Shown here: piece after piece, positions 17,643 through 26,397 of the stretch
Position numbering within the stretch: position 1 is the stretch's first letter
Layout: the number at the start of each line of letters is the position of its first letter
Origin: Rhizomicrobium electricum
Lineage (GTDB): Bacteria; Pseudomonadota; Alphaproteobacteria; Micropepsales; Micropepsaceae
Length of the DNA: 64,000 bases
Direction: 5' to 3'
NCBI RefSeq assembly: GCF_011762045.1
Contig: NZ_JAASQS010000001.1
Span: 147,774 to 211,773 of the forward strand
The notes under the pieces: model-generated
Seen by the model: only the letters and a program-made list of their open reading frames with translations
Told to the model about the DNA's origin: nothing
Database searches by the model: none
Position numbers and translations under genes: made by a program

Positions 17643-18206
17643 ATGTCAGAGTCGTTCAAAGTCGCCGTATTCGTCGGCAGCCTGCGCAAGGATTCGCTGA
17701 GCCGGAAATATGCCGCCGAATTGGCGCGCCTAGCGCCGCCATCGCTGAGTTTCACAACCGTCGAGATCGGCAACCTGCCCTATTACGATCCCGACGCGGA
17801 TAACGAAACCGCACCGAAGTCCTGGCAGCATCTGCGCCGGCAGATCAAGGACGCCGACGCCGTCCTGTTCGTCACGCCGGAATACAATCGCTCGATCCCT
17901 GCGGCGCTCAAGAACGCGCTCGACGTTGCTTCGCGTCCCTATGGCCAAGGCGCTTGGAACGGAAAGCCGGGCCTCGTCGTATCGGTATCGCCGGGAGGCA
18001 TGGGTGGTTATGGCGCGGCCCAGCATCTGCGCCAGATTCTGAGTGTCGTGAACGTGCCTGTCATGGCCCAGCCGGAAGCGTATATCGGCAATGCCGACAA
18101 GTTGCTCGGCTCCGATGGAACCGTGAACAACGATGCCACCCGCAAATTCCTCGAACTCGTTATGACCAAATTCGCCGCGTGGATCGCGGCCAACGGCAGC
18201 CGCTAA
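17643..18206 (+). CDS. NADPH-dependent FMN reductase / quinone reductase
   Basis: A 187-residue flavodoxin-like oxidoreductase. The FMN-phosphate loop is FVGSLRKDSLS (residues 10-20), followed by the family signature TPEYNRSIPAALKNALD near residue 80 and SPGGMGGYGAAQHLR. Relatives such as ChrR/YieF reduce quinones and chromate and protect against oxidative stress. GAGG upstream of the ATG supports the start. The gene stands alone between ahcY and the GH12 gene. Confidence 0.92.
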   Translation: MSESFKVAVFVGSLRKDSLSRKYAAELARLAPPSLSFTTVEIGNLPYYDPDADNETAPKSWQHLRRQIKDADAVLFVTPEYNRSIPAALKNALDVASRPYGQGAWNGKPGLVVSVSPGGMGGYGAAQHLRQILSVVNVPVMAQPEAYIGNADKLLGSDGTVNNDATRKFLELVMTKFAAWIAANGSR

Positions 18207-18262
18207 ACGCCTCTTCTCCGTATTGCCTTCCGCGCCTCCTTATCCTGCAGGGCGGCGCGGCC

Positions 18263-18412
18263 TCACAATACCGCCTTGATCCTCTCCGCGTCCGCCGCGG
18301 AGGCCGGGTTGTAGACCACCATGTTGAGATTGATCGGCCTCTTCCAGACAGAAAACAGCCATTGAGGCACACCAAGAAGTGATGATGGCCGCGGTCTTGC
18401 AATCGCGGCCAT
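18263..18412 (-). CDS. Possible 49-residue small ORF, start inside a hairpin
   Basis: A 49-codon frame on the minus strand from ATG at 18412 to TGA at 18263. Its second half (VPQWLFSVWKRPINL, then VVYNPASAADAERIKAVL) has a protein-like composition and ends with a charged helix, as real C-termini do. There is no ribosome site, and the ATG lies in a 9-bp inverted repeat (ATGGCCGCG at 18385-18393 with CGCGGCCAT at 18404-18412) that could instead be a terminator for the upstream plus-strand gene. It may be a decayed gene end. Confidence 0.3.
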   Translation of the reverse strand: MAAIARPRPSSLLGVPQWLFSVWKRPINLNMVVYNPASAADAERIKAVL

Positions 18413-18450
18413 TGCTTTAGGGTGACGTTTCTGAATCGGGGGAAATCACC

Positions 18451-19257
18451 ATGGCGATATCGAAACAATTCCTGCGCGCTGCAGCGGCGTTGTGTTTTGC
18501 TTCGGCCGCTCAGGCCGCGACACCACCGGTGGAAGCGACGGAAGACGGCGCCCGGCTCGCCGTTCCCGGCACCGGATGCGTACTTGCCAATCATGTCTGG
18601 GACCGCAAGGCGACACCGCCCGGTTACAGTCAGGCTGTATTCTACGGCACCAAGGACGGCCGCGCCGTTCCCGGCTGGCGCTGGAACAATCCGGGCAAGA
18701 GCGCGATCGTCCTCGCGATGCCGGAGATCATTTGCGGCGACAAGCCATGGGATGCGCCCCTGAGCTGGCGCAAGGACTTCCCGTTCCGCGCCGGCGAGAC
18801 GGCTCCCGTCGTCCGCTTCGATATCGACCTGGAAGCAACCGGCGTTCACAACATGGCGTTTTCATTCTGGGCGGTATCGAAGCTGCCGGCCGTACAGAAG
18901 ACCATCAGTCTTGAAATCATGGTGTGGAACGTGGCGGCCGGCCAGCAACCGACCGGCGAGAAGATCGGCACCGTGGATGCCGCCGGTACGACCTTCGATC
19001 TCTATCTGAAGAAGGACCAGGGCATGGTCACCGGCCCCGATCCCTTCACGTGGCCGCTGGTGCAGTACGTGGCGCGCAAACCGGTGCTCAGCGGCACCCT
19101 CGACTTCGCGCCGTTCCTCGACGACCTGATGAAGCGACAGATCCTGGTCCGCGGCCATTATCTCACCAGCTTCGAGTTGGGAAACGAGGTCACCGACGGT
19201 TCCGGCAAAGCCGTCATCCGCAGCCTGGAGGTCAGCTTTCCCGGACCGCGTAAGTAG
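18451..19257 (+). CDS. Exported glycoside hydrolase family 12 protein (endoglucanase/xyloglucanase type)
   Basis: A 268-residue secreted enzyme with a signal peptide (cleavage near AAQAAT). Two GH12 signatures are visible: LEIMVWNV near residue 155, carrying the catalytic nucleophile Glu, and FELGNEV near residue 245, carrying the acid/base Glu. The fold should be a jelly-roll that cleaves beta-1,4-glucan or xyloglucan. GGGGG upstream of the ATG supports the start. The GH12 call depends on these motifs and overall length; the exact substrate is unknown. Confidence 0.83.
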   Translation: MAISKQFLRAAAALCFASAAQAATPPVEATEDGARLAVPGTGCVLANHVWDRKATPPGYSQAVFYGTKDGRAVPGWRWNNPGKSAIVLAMPEIICGDKPWDAPLSWRKDFPFRAGETAPVVRFDIDLEATGVHNMAFSFWAVSKLPAVQKTISLEIMVWNVAAGQQPTGEKIGTVDAAGTTFDLYLKKDQGMVTGPDPFTWPLVQYVARKPVLSGTLDFAPFLDDLMKRQILVRGHYLTSFELGNEVTDGSGKAVIRSLEVSFPGPRK

Positions 19258-19553
19258 GTCTACGGCGACCGAGAATCACACCCGCGACGTGACTTGGTTA
19301 CGTAAAGAACTCCTTAAGGGACCCCCGTCAGAATTTTTTCCACGGGTCTTCTTTCCGTAGCCTGACGTTTTAGGCGTCTGTTTTGACTCAGGATTTGGGA
19401 ACTGACCCTGACGATAGGGGCGTGACCTACATCTGCGCGTTTACACTTTTTTAACCACCAGGTGTTGCGCAGAGGGTTAATGCCCTTATCATGTTGATTC
19501 CACACTGATTCGGCGCATGGGGCGTCGTCAGGTGGTAGCCGGGACAGTCCCGC

Positions 19554-21992
19554 ATGGGACATAAAATAACACCGGAAACATGGGTAATGCGCGGGAGACT
19601 TCTCCTCTCGGTAGCGGCTTCGGCCGTGATGGCGACGGGTCCGGCTGCGGCTGGAGACTCGGCGTTACCCTTTGCCCTGCCCCTTGATGAAACAGGCGTC
19701 ATCCTTACAGCCGTCACAGCGGGCGCGGTCGTTCTCGCCGTTGCCGCCGGCATGTGGGCGCTGGTGGAGCAGAAACACTCGATCAAACTGAAGCGGCAAT
19801 TGAAGAGCGCGGGCGCGCGCCAGCGCGCGGCGGTGGGCGAACGCGATGCATTGCTCGATGTCTGCCGCGATGCCTTGATCGTTTGGGGCCGCGACAGCGA
19901 AGGTCCGATGTCGTATGGCGGCGCCGAAGCCCAACTCGATTCCTGTTTGAGGGGCACCGATGCGCCTGCCCTGTCGAAGGCGCTCGACGAGCTTTCCGCC
20001 CACGGCGTTCCCTTCTCGATGCCGGCGCGCGATGCGACGGGCCGCACGGTGACCTTGCGCGGACGCGCAGTCGGCGGCTTGGCTGCGGTATGGATCGAGC
20101 CGGCGCCGGAAGCGCAATCACTCGATTTTCGCGGCGTCTTGAATTCGCTGCCCGTGCCGGTATGGCTGCGCGACAAGACGCTGTCGCTGGTTTGGGGCAA
20201 TCGCGCCTTCCTCGAAACCACCGGCGCGCCCGATCTCGAATCCGCCGCGCGTTCGCAGAACACCCTGGAAAAGACCGAACGCGATCTCGCCGCCACGGCG
20301 CGCGCCCAGGGCGAACCGATGGAAGCCAAGCGCTATGCCGTGATTGCCGGCCAGCGCCGCGCGCTTCAGATCACCGAGATTCCGACCGACAACGGCATCG
20401 TCGGCACCGCCACCGACGTCACCGACGTGGCGGCGAGCGAAGCCAAGCTGAAGCAGCATATCGACGCCCACACCGATACGCTCGATAAGCTGGCCACGGC
20501 GGTGGCGATCTTCGGGCCCGACCAGAAGCTGACATTTTACAATCGCGCCTATCTTTCGCTGTGGGGCCTGGCGGAGAAGTGGCTCAGCCGCGGTCCGACC
20601 GATGCCGAAATCCTCGACCGGCTGCGCGAGGAGCGCAAACTCCCCGAGCAGCGCGATTACCACGGCTGGAAACGCGAGCGCCTCGAGCTTTATCAGACCG
20701 CGCGCGATTATCCGTCCGAGGACCTCTGGCATATTCCGGGCGGCAAGACCTTGCGCGTCGTCGCCCAGCCGCATCCGTTCGGCGGCCTCACCTTCCTCTA
20801 TGAGGACGTGACCGAGAAGCTGTCGCTCGCCTCCTCGTACAAGACGCTGATCCAGGTGCAGTCGGCCACCCTCAACACGCTGCAGGAAGGCGTGGCGGTG
20901 TTCGGGCCCGACGGCCGCCTCAAGCTGCACAACGCCGCTTTCGCCAAGCTGTGGAGCCTCACCGACAAGGATCTCGACGGCGAACCGCATGTGCGCGCCA
21001 TCGCGACGGCCTGCGCCGAAAAGTGGGGCGAGCTGCCGCTGTGGGAACGCCTCATCCAGGCCATCGTCGCCGGTGCCGAAACCGACCGCCGCATGGGCGA
21101 AATCGAGCGCAACGACCGCTCCATCCTGACACTCGGCCTGTCACCGCTGCCGGACGGCGCGACGCTCGCCACCTTCTCCGATGTCACCGACCGCTATCGC
21201 ATCGAGCATGTCCTGCGCGAACGCGCCGAGGCGTTCGAAGCCGCCGACCGGCTGAAATCGGAATTCATCAAACACGTTTCCTACGAGCTGCGCACGCCGA
21301 TCACCACCATCGCCGGGTTCGCGCAACTGCTCGCGTCGGAAGAGTTCGGGCCGCTCAATCTGCGCCAGACCGGCTATGTGAAGGACATCATGCAGGCGTC
21401 CTCCACCCTCACGAGCCTGGTCAGCGACATTCTCGATCTCGCGATGATCGAATCCGGCGGCCTGCGCCTCGAACTCGAACGCGTCGACCTCTATCCGATG
21501 CTGAGCGAAGTGGCCTCGCACGCCCACGAATGGGGCGGCAAAGTCGGCCTTAACCTCAAGATCGACTGCAGCGAAGACGCCGGCTTTTTCCTCGCCGATG
21601 CGCGTCGCGTGCGGCAGGTCGCGTTCAACCTTCTCTCCAACGCCTTCAAGTTCACGCCCAAGGGCGGCACCATCATCCTCGGCGGCCGCATCGACGGCGA
21701 AGACGTGCAGCTCTGGGTCAAGGACGACGGCCCCGGCATGGACCCGGAAATGCGCGCCCGCGCGTTCGAAAGCTTCTCGGCGAAATCGACCGCCGGTCAG
21801 CGCGGCGGTGCGGGTCTCGGCCTCGCGCTCGTCAATCGCTTCGTCGAACTGCACGACGGCTGGGTCGAAATCGACAGCGGCAACGGCAGGAAGGGCAAGG
21901 AAGCCGTCGGCACCCTCGTCCGCTGCCACTTCCCCCGCCGCATCCACGACACTCCCCCACCGCTCTCCGAGCGCGAGCGGGAGATGGTGTGA
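19554..21992 (+). CDS. divL: DivL-type sensor pseudo-histidine kinase with tyrosine in the H-box
   Basis: An 812-residue membrane protein. It has a signal or anchor region, a membrane helix (about 48-70), several PAS domains (FRGVLNSLPVPVW near 189, LATAVAIFGPDQKL near 315 and LQEGVAVFGPDGRL near 446), then DHp and ATPase domains. The H-box reads KHVSYELRTP, so Tyr577 replaces the usual phospho-accepting His, exactly the hallmark of DivL. The ATP-binding boxes remain (NLLSNAFKFTP, DDGPGMD, GGAGLGLAL). In Caulobacter, DivL binds DivK and controls CckA and so CtrA. Location near ahcY and tsaE fits DivL. The start is uncertain; Met12 is possible. Confidence 0.85.
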   Translation: MGHKITPETWVMRGRLLLSVAASAVMATGPAAAGDSALPFALPLDETGVILTAVTAGAVVLAVAAGMWALVEQKHSIKLKRQLKSAGARQRAAVGERDALLDVCRDALIVWGRDSEGPMSYGGAEAQLDSCLRGTDAPALSKALDELSAHGVPFSMPARDATGRTVTLRGRAVGGLAAVWIEPAPEAQSLDFRGVLNSLPVPVWLRDKTLSLVWGNRAFLETTGAPDLESAARSQNTLEKTERDLAATARAQGEPMEAKRYAVIAGQRRALQITEIPTDNGIVGTATDVTDVAASEAKLKQHIDAHTDTLDKLATAVAIFGPDQKLTFYNRAYLSLWGLAEKWLSRGPTDAEILDRLREERKLPEQRDYHGWKRERLELYQTARDYPSEDLWHIPGGKTLRVVAQPHPFGGLTFLYEDVTEKLSLASSYKTLIQVQSATLNTLQEGVAVFGPDGRLKLHNAAFAKLWSLTDKDLDGEPHVRAIATACAEKWGELPLWERLIQAIVAGAETDRRMGEIERNDRSILTLGLSPLPDGATLATFSDVTDRYRIEHVLRERAEAFEAADRLKSEFIKHVSYELRTPITTIAGFAQLLASEEFGPLNLRQTGYVKDIMQASSTLTSLVSDILDLAMIESGGLRLELERVDLYPMLSEVASHAHEWGGKVGLNLKIDCSEDAGFFLADARRVRQVAFNLLSNAFKFTPKGGTIILGGRIDGEDVQLWVKDDGPGMDPEMRARAFESFSAKSTAGQRGGAGLGLALVNRFVELHDGWVEIDSGNGRKGKEAVGTLVRCHFPRRIHDTPPPLSEREREMV

Positions 21993-22319
21993 GCCTTTCC
22001 GCTCCCGCCGGCGGAACTCCATCCGTACACGTCCTTTCTGCCCTCCGCTTCTTCTCGGGTGTACATGCACCATCGAAGGCGCACCTCCGGTAGAGAAGCA
22101 AAGGATCACGGATTATCCGACCGACACACGTATATCGCGAGACCTACAACCCTCGCGATCATGGCGAGGCGAAATCCACCGCCAACATGCTCGATTGCGC
22201 AAAACCGTTGCTTTTGACGCGTAGGCATACGCTTCAGGACATACGACAATAGAAGTCCTGGAGCCGCACCTTTTGTGGCGGACATAACGCTGGGCCGGCC
22301 CGAAAAGGTCGGCAATGGA

Positions 22320-22664
22320 ATGATCGGAAAGCCGGATAAGAAACAAGAAGCGCGCCGCGAAGCTCGCCGTCGCCAGTTGGCGAGTGGACGATTGGTGGCC
22401 GCTGACGGCGCCACCTACATCGACTGCACCATTCTCGACACATCGGCATCGGGCGCACAAATCCGTATCGGACAAGGTCGCACGATTCCGGACAACGCCC
22501 GCTTGATCAACGTGCGCGACCGCACTGCGCACGATTTCACGGTGGTGTGGCAGCGCGATGGCCGGGCGGGCCTGCGCTTCGTGCACACCTACCCCTTGAG
22601 CAGCAACATGCCCGAACATCTCGGCTATCTGCGCAAGCACTGGCTCGACTGCGCCTGCCGGTAA
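22320..22664 (+). CDS. PilZ-domain protein, putative c-di-GMP receptor
   Basis: A 114-residue, single-domain cytoplasmic protein. It has an N-terminal arginine cluster (EARREARRRQ), then a PilZ core: DCTILDTSASGAQIRI contains the D-x-S-x-x-G motif, and FTVVWQRDGRAGLRFV is the last strand pair. The two motifs together form the c-di-GMP site. An upstream in-frame GTG (22275) would add 15 residues. It lies between divL and a convergent ferredoxin reductase, with no operon partner. Confidence 0.82.
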   Translation: MIGKPDKKQEARREARRRQLASGRLVAADGATYIDCTILDTSASGAQIRIGQGRTIPDNARLINVRDRTAHDFTVVWQRDGRAGLRFVHTYPLSSNMPEHLGYLRKHWLDCACR

Positions 22665-22760
22665 ATGGCGGCCGTACGATCAGCCAACAACCGACGGCTA
22701 ACGCACTCGGCACATTTAGGGGTGTGGTGCAGACACCGTTGTGAGCGCGACAACGCTCCG

Positions 22761-23966
22761 TCACACCACGTTCTTGATCGCCACCGACATATCGCCGAGC
22801 CGTTCGGCGGAGACTTTTGTGCCTTCGGCAATCAGTTTGCGGCCGACGAGATATTCCGGCGCCATGTTCACCGCTTCCACCGCCGCCACCGCGCCGTCGC
22901 GCAAATGAAACACCGCGAACTTGCGGGCCACGGGATCGCCGCGCACGACCTGGACATCGTCCGGGCGCGTCAGTCCGGCGATCTGAAGCTTGAGATCGAA
23001 CTGGTCCGACCAGAACCACGGCACTTCGTTATAGTCGCGCGGCTTGCCCGCGATTGCCGCCGCCGCGATCTTTGCCTGGTCGATGGCGTTCTGCACGCTT
23101 TCGAGCCTGAGCCAATTGCCGTCACGACCTTCATGCCAGGTGCAGTCGCCCGCCGCATACACGTTCGGATCGGAGGTGCGGGCGTTCTTGTCGACAACGA
23201 TGCCGTTCTTGCATTCGATCCCAGCTTCGGCGGCAATCTCCACATTCGGCAGCACGCCAATACCCACCAGAACGACATCGGCCGGATACGACTTGCCGCC
23301 CGCACGCACCGCCGTCACCGCATCTTCGCCGTCGAACCCTTCGACGCCGGTATTGGTCACGATGGTCACGCCCGCGGCGCGATGCGCCCCTTCGAAGAAA
23401 TCCGAAACGGTCTTCGAAACGGCGCGCGCCATGACGCGCTCCAAGGCTTCGAACACGGTCACTTCCAGCCCGTGCTTGGCCGCCACCGCCGCCACTTCGA
23501 GGCCGATGAAGCCGCCGCCGATCACCGCAAGCTTCCTGCCCTTGACGATCTCCGGCTGCAACGCATCGACATCGGCGATACTGCGCAGATAGTGAATGCC
23601 CTTGAGCTCGGCGCCCGCGCACTTGATCGGCCGGATGCGCGTCCCCGTCGCGATCAAAAGCTGGTCGTAAGAGAACTCGCGCCCGTCGCTTGACGTGACC
23701 GTCTTGGCGGCGCGGTCGATCGCCTTGGCGCTGGCGTTCAGGATCAGCTCGCACCCGGCTTCGGCGTAAGCATGCTCCGGCTTGAGGAACAGCCGCTCCC
23801 GCGCAAACGTGCCCATGAGATAGGCCTTCGACAGCGGCGGACGCTGATACGGCACGAACGCCTCGTCCCCCACCATGACGATGGAACCGGTGAAACCTTC
23901 GCTCCGGAGGCTGGCCACCGCCTGGGCGCCCGCCTGTCCTGCTCCAATGATAACGATCTGGCTCAT
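22761..23966 (-). CDS. NAD(P)H-dependent ferredoxin reductase (FAD-dependent pyridine nucleotide oxidoreductase)
   Basis: A 401-residue flavoprotein like the reductases that feed electrons to [2Fe-2S] ferredoxins of P450s and dioxygenases. The FAD-binding motif is IVIIGAGQAGAQA at the N-terminus, the NAD-binding motif is LAVIGGGFIGLEVAA near 148, and VYAAGDCTW near 274 is the second FAD motif. PYQRPPLSKAYL is typical of this class. The C-terminal reductase domain is present. Start at 23966 rather than the upstream 24002. No ferredoxin or oxygenase gene is nearby. Confidence 0.92.
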   Translation of the reverse strand: MSQIVIIGAGQAGAQAVASLRSEGFTGSIVMVGDEAFVPYQRPPLSKAYLMGTFARERLFLKPEHAYAEAGCELILNASAKAIDRAAKTVTSSDGREFSYDQLLIATGTRIRPIKCAGAELKGIHYLRSIADVDALQPEIVKGRKLAVIGGGFIGLEVAAVAAKHGLEVTVFEALERVMARAVSKTVSDFFEGAHRAAGVTIVTNTGVEGFDGEDAVTAVRAGGKSYPADVVLVGIGVLPNVEIAAEAGIECKNGIVVDKNARTSDPNVYAAGDCTWHEGRDGNWLRLESVQNAIDQAKIAAAAIAGKPRDYNEVPWFWSDQFDLKLQIAGLTRPDDVQVVRGDPVARKFAVFHLRDGAVAAVEAVNMAPEYLVGRKLIAEGTKVSAERLGDMSVAIKNVV

Positions 23967-24059
23967 GGCGGCCGGGTACCACGCCCGGCCCTGCCCCTGC
24001 AATCTTTCTGGAATTGGTCTCGTTGAGGCGCCCGCGCCGCCGGGCTAAAAGCCTTGGAA

Positions 24060-24524
24060 ATGACCCAGGATTCGCCCTTTACCGCCCGCTTCGACCTGCC
24101 CGATCTGGCTGCCACCGCCGCCTTGGGGGCAAAGATCGCCTCCGGCTTGCAGGCCGGCGACCTGGTGGCGCTGGCGGGCGATCTCGGCGCCGGCAAGACG
24201 GCCCTGGCACGCGGCATCCTCACCGCCCTGGGTCTCTCCGGCCCGATGCCGAGCCCGACCTTTACGCTGGTTCAGGTCTACGAGGCGCCGCGTCTCGTCG
24301 TCCACCATTACGATCTTTATCGCCTCGAAGACCCGCGCGAACTCGCGGAGCTGGGTCTCGATGAGGCGCTCGAACAAGGCGCCGTTCTGGTCGAGTGGCC
24401 CGATCGCGCCGGCGGGCTTCTGCCCGAGGATGCTCTTATCGTTTCGTTGACCATGCCGGATGCTCAGTATCGCCGTGCCGAACTCACCGGACCGGCGCGC
24501 TGGGCGTCCGTTTTCCGGGGGTAA
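24060..24524 (+). CDS. tsaE: tRNA threonylcarbamoyladenosine biosynthesis ATPase
   Basis: A 154-residue P-loop ATPase that works with TsaB and TsaD to make t6A37 in ANN-decoding tRNAs. Walker A is GDLGAGKTALARG near residue 41; the conserved SPTFTLV and HHYDLYRL segments follow. An ATG at 24060 is used rather than an in-frame TTG six bases earlier. Its stop overlaps the next start codon (TAATG), making the first step of the tsaE-amgK-murU train. Confidence 0.95.
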   Translation: MTQDSPFTARFDLPDLAATAALGAKIASGLQAGDLVALAGDLGAGKTALARGILTALGLSGPMPSPTFTLVQVYEAPRLVVHHYDLYRLEDPRELAELGLDEALEQGAVLVEWPDRAGGLLPEDALIVSLTMPDAQYRRAELTGPARWASVFRG

Positions 24525-25636
24525 TGTCCGTGTCCGATCGTTCCTTTGAAGGCTTTTTGCGCGACGCCGGCTGGGCCGACGCCGAACGTTTCCCGCTCAC
24601 CGGCGATGCCTCCACCCGCCGTTACATCCGCTTGCGCCGGGGCGATCAGACCGCGCTTCTGATGGATCAGCCGCAAGGCGCCGAAGCCCCGACCGCACCC
24701 GCCAATGCCACGCCGGAAGAGCGCAAGGCGCTCGGCTACAACGCCGTCGCACGTCTCGCCGGAGCCGACTGCGGCCGCTTCGTGGCGGCCTCCAACTACC
24801 TGCACGGTCTCGGCCTCAGCGCACCGGAGATCTACGCAGCGGATGCCCCCAACGGCTATGTGCTGATGGAAGATCTCGGCGCCGATCTGTTTACGGACTC
24901 CCTGGCCAAAGGTGTTTCCGAGCGCCAGCTCTACAAAGGCGCCGCCGAGGTGCTCGCCACGATCCACGCCGAAACCGCTCCCGCCGTCCTGCCGCCCGAC
25001 AAGCCGCTCCACGCCTACGACGAAACGGCGCTGATGGCGGAGGTGGATCTGCTTACCGAGTGGTTCTTCCCAGTCGGCCTCGGCCGTACCGCAACGGCAG
25101 ACGAAGTCTCCGAATTCCACGGCTTATGGCGGGAAGCCCTGGCGCCGGTGCTCCACACCCGCCCCGTGTTCGTGCACCGCGACTACCATGCCCAGAACCT
25201 GATGTGGATGCCGGGCCGAACGGGCGCCGCACGGGTGGGCCTGATCGATTTCCAGGACGGCGTCGCCGGTTCGCCCGCCTACGACATGATCTCGCTGGTA
25301 GAGGACGCCCGCCGCGACGTTTCCCCCGAGACCGGGCGGCTCACCCTGTCGCATTACCTTAACAAAATGCGGGACCAAGGCACCCCGGTCTACGAAGCGG
25401 CGTTCGCACTGGAGATGGCCCTCTATGCCGCCCAGCGCAACACCAAGATCGTCGGCATCTTTGCGCGCCTGTTCCGTCGCGACGGCAAGGCCCGCTATCT
25501 CGACCTTCTGCCCAGAGTATGGTCGTATCTGAATAATGATCTTGCGCATCCGGCCTTGTCGGGGCTCAAATCATGGTATGATCGGGTCATACCGTTCGCG
25601 GCGCGTGGCGTCCCGAACATAGGGAGCAAGAGATGA
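24524..25636 (+). CDS. amgK: N-acetylmuramate/N-acetylglucosamine kinase
   Basis: A 370-residue aminoglycoside-phosphotransferase-fold kinase that phosphorylates recycled MurNAc at the anomeric position in the MurU salvage route. The catalytic loop is HRDYHAQNLMW near residue 221 and the metal-binding DFQDG is in LIDFQDGVAGSPAYD near 243. N-terminal GDASTRRYIRL is the family nucleotide-binding strand. Its start overlaps the tsaE stop, and its end overlaps the murU start (ATGA), so translational coupling is likely. It has the family's usual length and gene neighbour MurU. Confidence 0.93.
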   Translation: MSVSDRSFEGFLRDAGWADAERFPLTGDASTRRYIRLRRGDQTALLMDQPQGAEAPTAPANATPEERKALGYNAVARLAGADCGRFVAASNYLHGLGLSAPEIYAADAPNGYVLMEDLGADLFTDSLAKGVSERQLYKGAAEVLATIHAETAPAVLPPDKPLHAYDETALMAEVDLLTEWFFPVGLGRTATADEVSEFHGLWREALAPVLHTRPVFVHRDYHAQNLMWMPGRTGAARVGLIDFQDGVAGSPAYDMISLVEDARRDVSPETGRLTLSHYLNKMRDQGTPVYEAAFALEMALYAAQRNTKIVGIFARLFRRDGKARYLDLLPRVWSYLNNDLAHPALSGLKSWYDRVIPFAARGVPNIGSKR

Positions 25637-26358
25637 GTTTACCGACGCGTGCGATGATCATGGCTGCGGGACTAGGCACCCGCATGCGGCCGTTGACCGA
25701 CACGCGCCCGAAACCGCTGGTCGAAGTCGCCGGCAAGGCGCTGATCGATCACGCCATCGACCGGCTGGTTGCGGCCGGCGTCAACACCTTCGTCGTCAAC
25801 CTGCACTACAAGGCCGAGATGATCAAAGAGCACCTTGCCCACCGCAAGGATGTCGAGATCATCTATTCCGACGAGAGCGACGGCCTGTTGGGCACCGGCG
25901 GCGGCGTCGCCAGGGCGTTGCACTATTTCGGCGACGAGCCGTTCTTCATCCACAACTCGGATACCATCTGGGTCGAAGGGTACGGTTCGGCGCTTGAACA
26001 GATGAAGAAGCGCTGGGACCCGGAGACCATGGATGCGCTGCTTCTGGTCGTGCCACTGATCCATTCCAAGGGCTATGAAGGCGTCGGCGACTTCCTGATG
26101 GATTCCATGGGCCATCTGAGCCGCGTTCCGCCCGGCCGCGTGTCGCCCTTCGCCTTCCCCGGCGTGCAGATCGTCCATCCGCGCCTGTTCGACAATCCGC
26201 CCGAGGGCGGGTTCTCCACCAACGTGATGTGGGATCGCGCCATCGAAAAAGAGCGCCTGTTCGGCATCCGGCTCGAAGGCATCTGGATTCATGTCGGTAC
26301 CCCGCAGGCCGTGGCCGACGCCGAAGAATACCTGAGAGAACTTGCTCCTGCCGCCTAA
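25633..26358 (+). CDS. murU: N-acetylmuramate alpha-1-phosphate uridylyltransferase
   Basis: A 241-residue nucleotidyltransferase that makes UDP-MurNAc from recycled MurNAc-1-phosphate, bypassing de novo synthesis and MurA. The signature IMAAGLGTRMRPLTDTRPKPLVEV holds the nucleotide-binding loop and catalytic Arg/Lys. LLGTGGGVARAL and IHNSDTIWV follow. Directly coupled to amgK by a 4-base overlap. Such salvage can confer tolerance to fosfomycin in other species; not shown here. Confidence 0.95.
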   Translation: MSLPTRAMIMAAGLGTRMRPLTDTRPKPLVEVAGKALIDHAIDRLVAAGVNTFVVNLHYKAEMIKEHLAHRKDVEIIYSDESDGLLGTGGGVARALHYFGDEPFFIHNSDTIWVEGYGSALEQMKKRWDPETMDALLLVVPLIHSKGYEGVGDFLMDSMGHLSRVPPGRVSPFAFPGVQIVHPRLFDNPPEGGFSTNVMWDRAIEKERLFGIRLEGIWIHVGTPQAVADAEEYLRELAPAA

Positions 26359-26397
26359 GAAGCGCATGCCTGACGAGGGCGAAGCGGTTTTCGGACA

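Noticed and set aside
24395..24523. N-terminal extension of AmgK
   Set aside because: It overlaps tsaE; the TAATG overlap start at 24524 is better.
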